Below, piece by piece: positions 60,954-64,000 of a stretch of DNA of 64,000 nucleotides. Each line of letters starts with the position of its first letter. Within the stretch, counting starts at the first letter, position 1. Both the position numbers and the translations under genes were made by a program. The notes below the pieces were generated by a model that searched no databases, had not been told where the DNA came from, and saw only the letters and a program-made list of their open reading frames with translations. This DNA is from Acidobacteriota bacterium (lineage in GTDB: Bacteria; Acidobacteriota; Terriglobia; Versatilivoradales; Versatilivoraceae): NCBI GenBank assembly GCA_022826755.1, contig JAJDUG010000080.1, positions 1-64,000 on the forward strand, read 5' to 3'.

Positions 60954-61232
60954 ATGAAATGGATGTTCTATTTCGCCATTCTCCTGGCGGCATTGATGTT
61001 TATCCGGGGTGTGCTGCGGGCGCTCCTGGCCCCCATGCGGGCGCCCTCCAACTTCGAGAACCCCGGACCCTCCCGGTCCCGCGGGCCGACGGTCAAGCAC
61101 GGGACCATGGAGAAGGACCCCGTCTGCGGCACCTACGTCGACACCGACTCCGCCCTGCGCCGCTCCTTCCGCGGAGAAACCAAGTACTTCTGTTCCGCCG
61201 AATGCCTCGAGAAGTTCAAGCAAGGCCATTGA
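60954..61232 (+). CDS. Small membrane-anchored YHS-domain protein
   Basis: A 92-residue protein with an N-terminal membrane helix (residues 4-24, MFYFAILLAALMFIRGVLRAL) and a C-terminal YHS-like metal-binding domain (EKDPVCGTYVDTDSALRRSF, then KYFCSAECLEKFK). YHS domains bind copper or other metals in transport ATPases and monooxygenases. The helix-plus-YHS form suggests a membrane metal-handling or sensing role. Its last 17 bases overlap the convergent pyrC stop region. Confidence 0.85.
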   Translation: MKWMFYFAILLAALMFIRGVLRALLAPMRAPSNFENPGPSRSRGPTVKHGTMEKDPVCGTYVDTDSALRRSFRGETKYFCSAECLEKFKQGH

Positions 61233-62517
61233 AGTACTCCGGACACCGATAGACGATCTTCCCCGCCACGATGGTGGCGGCCACGCGCCCCTTGAGGGCG
61301 GTTCCGTGGAAGGGGGAATTGCGGCTCTTCGACCTGGTCTTTCCCAGATCGTAGACCCATTCGGCGTCCGGGTCGAACAGGGTCAGGTCGGCCGCGGCTC
61401 CTGCTTTCAGGTGGCCGAGCGGCTGGTTGATCAGTTGGGCGGGTTGGGTGCTCATGAGTTCCACCACGCGTGGGAGACTGATGAGGCCGGTATGGTAGAG
61501 GCGGGTGAGGACCAGGCCCAGGGCGGTCTCGAGACCGATGATCCCAAAGGGGGCCTGGTCGAATTCCAGCATCTTTTCGTTGGGATTGTGGGGAGCGTGG
61601 TCGGTGACGATGCAATCCACCGTGCCGTCCACGATGGCTTCCAGCAGCGCCTCGATATCCTCCTCGGTCCGCAGGGGAGGACTCATCTTGGTGTTGGTGT
61701 CGTAGTCACGGCAGGCCGCGTCGCTGAGGGTGAAATGGTGGGGGCAGACTTCGCAGGTGACGTGAATGCCCTTGCTCTTCCCCTGCCTTACCAGGTCGGC
61801 GGCGCCACTGGTGGAAAGATGGGCGATGTGGATGTGGGCACCGGTCAACTCCGCCAGCATGATATCCCGAGCCGCCATGGCGTCCTCGGCCGTGCGGCTC
61901 ATGCCCTTCAGGCCCAGGACCGTGGACTGGTACCCTTCGTTCATGCAGCCGTGGGCCGAGAGGTTGAGATCTTCGCAGTGTTCGATGATGGGAATCTTGA
62001 AGGGCAGCGAATACTCCATTGCCCGACGCATGAGTTGCCCGTCCATCACGCCCTTGCCGTCGTCACTGATGCCGATGGCTCCCGCGTTGACCATTTCTCC
62101 GATTTCCGCCAATCGCTCTCCGGCGCTGCCCGCGCTGATGGCGCCTATGGGAAACACCCGGGTCAGGGCTCGCCGCTCGGCCTCCTTGAGGATGAAGCTG
62201 GTGACCGCCGGATTGTCGTTGACGGGATCGGTGTTGGGCATGCAGCAGATGGAGGTGAAGCCGCCGGCCGCCGCCGCCTCGGAGCCGGAATGGATGGTTT
62301 CTTCGTCCTCCCGGCCGGGTTCCCTCAGGTGCACGTGGATATCGATCAGACCCGGGGACACAATCAGCCCGGAGGCGTCCAGAACCGGAATCCCCGAAGC
62401 CTGCAGGCCGGGTGCGATGCGGCTGACCCTGCCGTCCTCCAGCAGGACATCGCTGACATGGTCCAGTTCCTGAGCCGGATCGATGACTCTTCCGCCTTTA
62501 ACCAGCAGGGCTGACAC
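61216..62517 (-). CDS. pyrC: Dihydroorotase
   Basis: Cyclises carbamoyl aspartate to dihydroorotate, step three of pyrimidine synthesis. The 433-residue class I-type enzyme shows the metal motif DIHVHLREPG (two His), SICCMPNTDP, IPIIEHCED, HIAHLST and VDCIVTDHAPH. The start is GTG at 62517 (VSALLVKGGRVIDPA) with GGAGGA seven bases upstream; the longer frame is unrelated. It is third in the pyrR-pyrB-pyrC operon, 34 bases after pyrB. Confidence 0.94.
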   Translation of the reverse strand: MSALLVKGGRVIDPAQELDHVSDVLLEDGRVSRIAPGLQASGIPVLDASGLIVSPGLIDIHVHLREPGREDEETIHSGSEAAAAGGFTSICCMPNTDPVNDNPAVTSFILKEAERRALTRVFPIGAISAGSAGERLAEIGEMVNAGAIGISDDGKGVMDGQLMRRAMEYSLPFKIPIIEHCEDLNLSAHGCMNEGYQSTVLGLKGMSRTAEDAMAARDIMLAELTGAHIHIAHLSTSGAADLVRQGKSKGIHVTCEVCPHHFTLSDAACRDYDTNTKMSPPLRTEEDIEALLEAIVDGTVDCIVTDHAPHNPNEKMLEFDQAPFGIIGLETALGLVLTRLYHTGLISLPRVVELMSTQPAQLINQPLGHLKAGAAADLTLFDPDAEWVYDLGKTRSKSRNSPFHGTALKGRVAATIVAGKIVYRCPEYFNGLA

Positions 62518-62551
62518 TCTTGACTCCTCCAGCGGTTGCGTCCGCCAAAAC

Positions 62552-63580
62552 TCACCCCTCGGGGGCCTGCGGCGGTTGTTCCCTTCCTCCGATGACCAGG
62601 TAAAGAACAGCCATTCGAATGGCGACACCGCTGGCCACTTGTCCCAGGATCACCGAATAGGGTCCGTCGGCCACCTCCGACGCGATTTCCACGCCGCGAT
62701 TGATGGGGCCGGGATGCATGATGATGGCGTCGGGCTTGGCCGATCTCATGCGACTGGCGGTAAGCCCGTAGTAGCGGAAGTACTCCCGCACCGAGGGGAA
62801 GAAGGCCTCTCGCTGGCGCTCCATTTGAATGCGCAGCATCATCACCACGTCGGCCCCATCCAGGGCCTCATCCATCCGATCGGTCACGGCCGGCGGTCCG
62901 TCCGGGGCGCCCATCCGTTCAAAGCCTACCGGGAGCAGGGTCGGCGGTCCGCAAACCGTCACCCGAGCGCCCATCTTCCCCAGCAACAGGCAATTGGATC
63001 GAGCCACCCGGCTGTGGGCGATATCTCCGATGATGGCGACCCGCAATCCTTTCAAGGCCGGCTTGTGGTCCAGGATGGTGAGCGCATCCAGCAGCGCCTG
63101 AGTGGGATGCTCATGGGCTCCGTCACCCGCGTTGACGATGCAGGCCGTACAGCTTCCGGCCAGTTGATGGGGGGCTCCGGCCGAAGAATGTCGAATCACG
63201 ATGACATCCGGAGCCATGGCCTCCAGGTTTCTGGCCGTATCCACCAGGGTCTCTCCTTTCACGATGCTGCTGGCGGAGGTAGAGATATTGATGGCGTCGG
63301 CACTGAGTCGCTTGGCCGCGATCTCGAAGGAGGTGCGCGTCCGGGTCGAGGCCTCGAAGAAGAGATTGATGACGGTCTTCCCGCGAAGCGTGGGTACTTT
63401 CTTGATGGGACGGGTTGAGATTTCTCGAAGAGACTTGGCCGTCTCCAAGATCAATTGAATCTGATCCACCGACAGCGGCTCAATGCCCAGCAGGTGTTTG
63501 GCATTGAATGACACCGGGCCTCCCCGGGAGGCGGGTGGGGTGGACGCGCCGGACTGTGGGGCGATGGCTTCAGGACTCAT
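62552..63580 (-). CDS. pyrB: Aspartate carbamoyltransferase, catalytic chain
   Basis: Joins carbamoyl phosphate and aspartate, the committed step of pyrimidine synthesis. The 342-residue product has the carbamoyl-phosphate loop [19 protein letters not shown], then [30 protein letters not shown] and [11 protein letters not shown]. The first 25 residues are a low-complexity extension. The ATG at 63580 overlaps pyrR by four bases (ATGA), so the two are translationally coupled. No regulatory chain (pyrI) is present. Confidence 0.94.
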   Translation of the reverse strand: MSPEAIAPQSGASTPPASRGGPVSFNAKHLLGIEPLSVDQIQLILETAKSLREISTRPIKKVPTLRGKTVINLFFEASTRTRTSFEIAAKRLSADAINISTSASSIVKGETLVDTARNLEAMAPDVIVIRHSSAGAPHQLAGSCTACIVNAGDGAHEHPTQALLDALTILDHKPALKGLRVAIIGDIAHSRVARSNCLLLGKMGARVTVCGPPTLLPVGFERMGAPDGPPAVTDRMDEALDGADVVMMLRIQMERQREAFFPSVREYFRYYGLTASRMRSAKPDAIIMHPGPINRGVEIASEVADGPYSVILGQVASGVAIRMAVLYLVIGGREQPPQAPEG

Positions 63581-64000
63581 GAAGCAGGTTCAACCAGCAG
63601 AACTCCCTCTCGACGATCGATCTCTTTCAACCTTACCTCCACCATCTCCGCCGCGTCGGTCTCCACCGTCTTGCCCACGAAGTGAGCCTGGATGGGCAGT
63701 TCCCGATGGCCCCGATCGATCAGGACGCAGAGCTGAATGGCCTTGGGCCGGCCGTAATCCACCAGGGCGTCCATGGCGGCCCGCACGGTTCGCCCGGTGA
63801 ACAGAACATCGTCCACCAGCACCACGATCTTCCGGCTCAACGGGAAATCGATTTCGCTGCTCTGCACGATCGGCTGGGTGGCTACCGAGGAAAGGTCGTC
63901 TCGATAGAGATTGATATCCAGGTGACCGACCGGAACCTTGACGGCCTGCATTTCCCACAGAGCCCTGGCCAGACGCTCCGCCAGCGGCACCCCGCGGCGA
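63577..64000 (-). CDS. pyrR: PyrR uracil phosphoribosyltransferase/regulator (truncated by window end)
   Basis: The last 141 residues of PyrR, whose start lies past base 64000. The PRPP motif is present as [21 protein letters not shown], and [25 protein letters not shown] is the conserved PyrR tail. PyrR binds uridine nucleotides, represses pyr mRNA by attenuation and has weak uracil phosphoribosyltransferase activity. It leads the pyrR-pyrB-pyrC operon. The N-terminal 35-40 residues and any attenuator are not in view. Confidence 0.93.
   Translation of the reverse strand, partial: RRGVPLAERLARALWEMQAVKVPVGHLDINLYRDDLSSVATQPIVQSSEIDFPLSRKIVVLVDDVLFTGRTVRAAMDALVDYGRPKAIQLCVLIDRGHRELPIQAHFVGKTVETDAAEMVEVRLKEIDRREGVLLVEPAS

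Overview
The window is a 64 kb piece of a GC-rich bacterial genome. Several genes point to Acidobacteriota or a close relative, including groups that share many genes with Planctomycetes: a PSD1/DUF1549-DUF1553 plus DUF1501 Tat pair, Tat-exported proteins of unknown function, a Gld-like ABC system with DUF4340, a homodimeric pyruvate dehydrogenase E1, and several cupin, DapA-like and MFS genes of the type found in environmental genomes. This is inference from gene content; no rRNA is present. The first 100 bases are G/C homopolymer runs that look like a contig edge or assembly artefact. The window ends inside pyrR.

Layout. 0.3-4.3 kb: DUF454 protein, tRNA-Val(CAC), pgsA-like gene, PDZ/radical-SAM DUF512 protein, and a convergent M50 protease with CBS domains. 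4.4-7.4 kb: an EamA transporter with its middle deleted, an SDR and an MFS gene. 7.4-13.8 kb (minus): a six-gene run with two cupins, an aldo/keto reductase, an alpha-toroid protein and two tandem paralogous exported proteins. It is divergent from a DapA-family gene. 15-20.7 kb: M1 metallopeptidase, membrane protein, unknown protein, an SDR lacking its catalytic Tyr, and an HpaI-type aldolase. 21-28 kb: PSD1 protein, DUF1501 protein, a Tat-exported DapA-like protein and an Ldh_2 dehydrogenase. 28.2-30.2 kb: an A/T-richer island of three consecutive toxin-antitoxin-like modules (HicBA, an uncharacterised pair, HigBA). 30.3-36.1 kb: LysR regulator, FxLYD-like membrane protein, radical SAM protein, Rho-N/SAP-like protein, fabI, lipoprotein and an HTH-REC fusion. 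36.3-39.6 kb: clpB-grpE. 39.8-44.8 kb: ABC ATPase, permease, GldG-like protein, DUF4340 protein and a Trm112-like protein. 45-50 kb: small proteins, then korAB (2-oxoacid:ferredoxin oxidoreductase) between two CBS-pair proteins, then a 130 bp zinc-alcohol-dehydrogenase remnant. 50.3-56.2 kb: cyclase-family hydrolase, MFS, DapA-like gene, aceE. 56.3-60.8 kb: the two agmatine-to-putrescine enzymes (aguA, aguB) around a TraB/GumN protein, then aroC. 61-64 kb: YHS membrane protein and the pyrR-pyrB-pyrC operon.

What stands out. The TA island contains a two-gene module that I cannot match to a named system. Two genes (EamA and Zn-ADH) survive only as an N-terminal and a C-terminal piece joined together. 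Two enzymes have lost key catalytic residues (SDR Tyr to Phe; DapA-like protein without the Schiff-base Lys), and the latter probably uses a CTG start that restores a Tat signal. Good sigma70-type promoters are visible before pgsA, the cupin operon, the aldolase operon, PSD1, the HTH-REC gene, clpB and the ABC operon. Two genes have a perfect TATAAT so close to the ATG that they are probably leaderless. Short related inverted repeats recur in the intergenic spaces. No CRISPR array, rRNA, insertion-sequence transposase or riboswitch was recognised.
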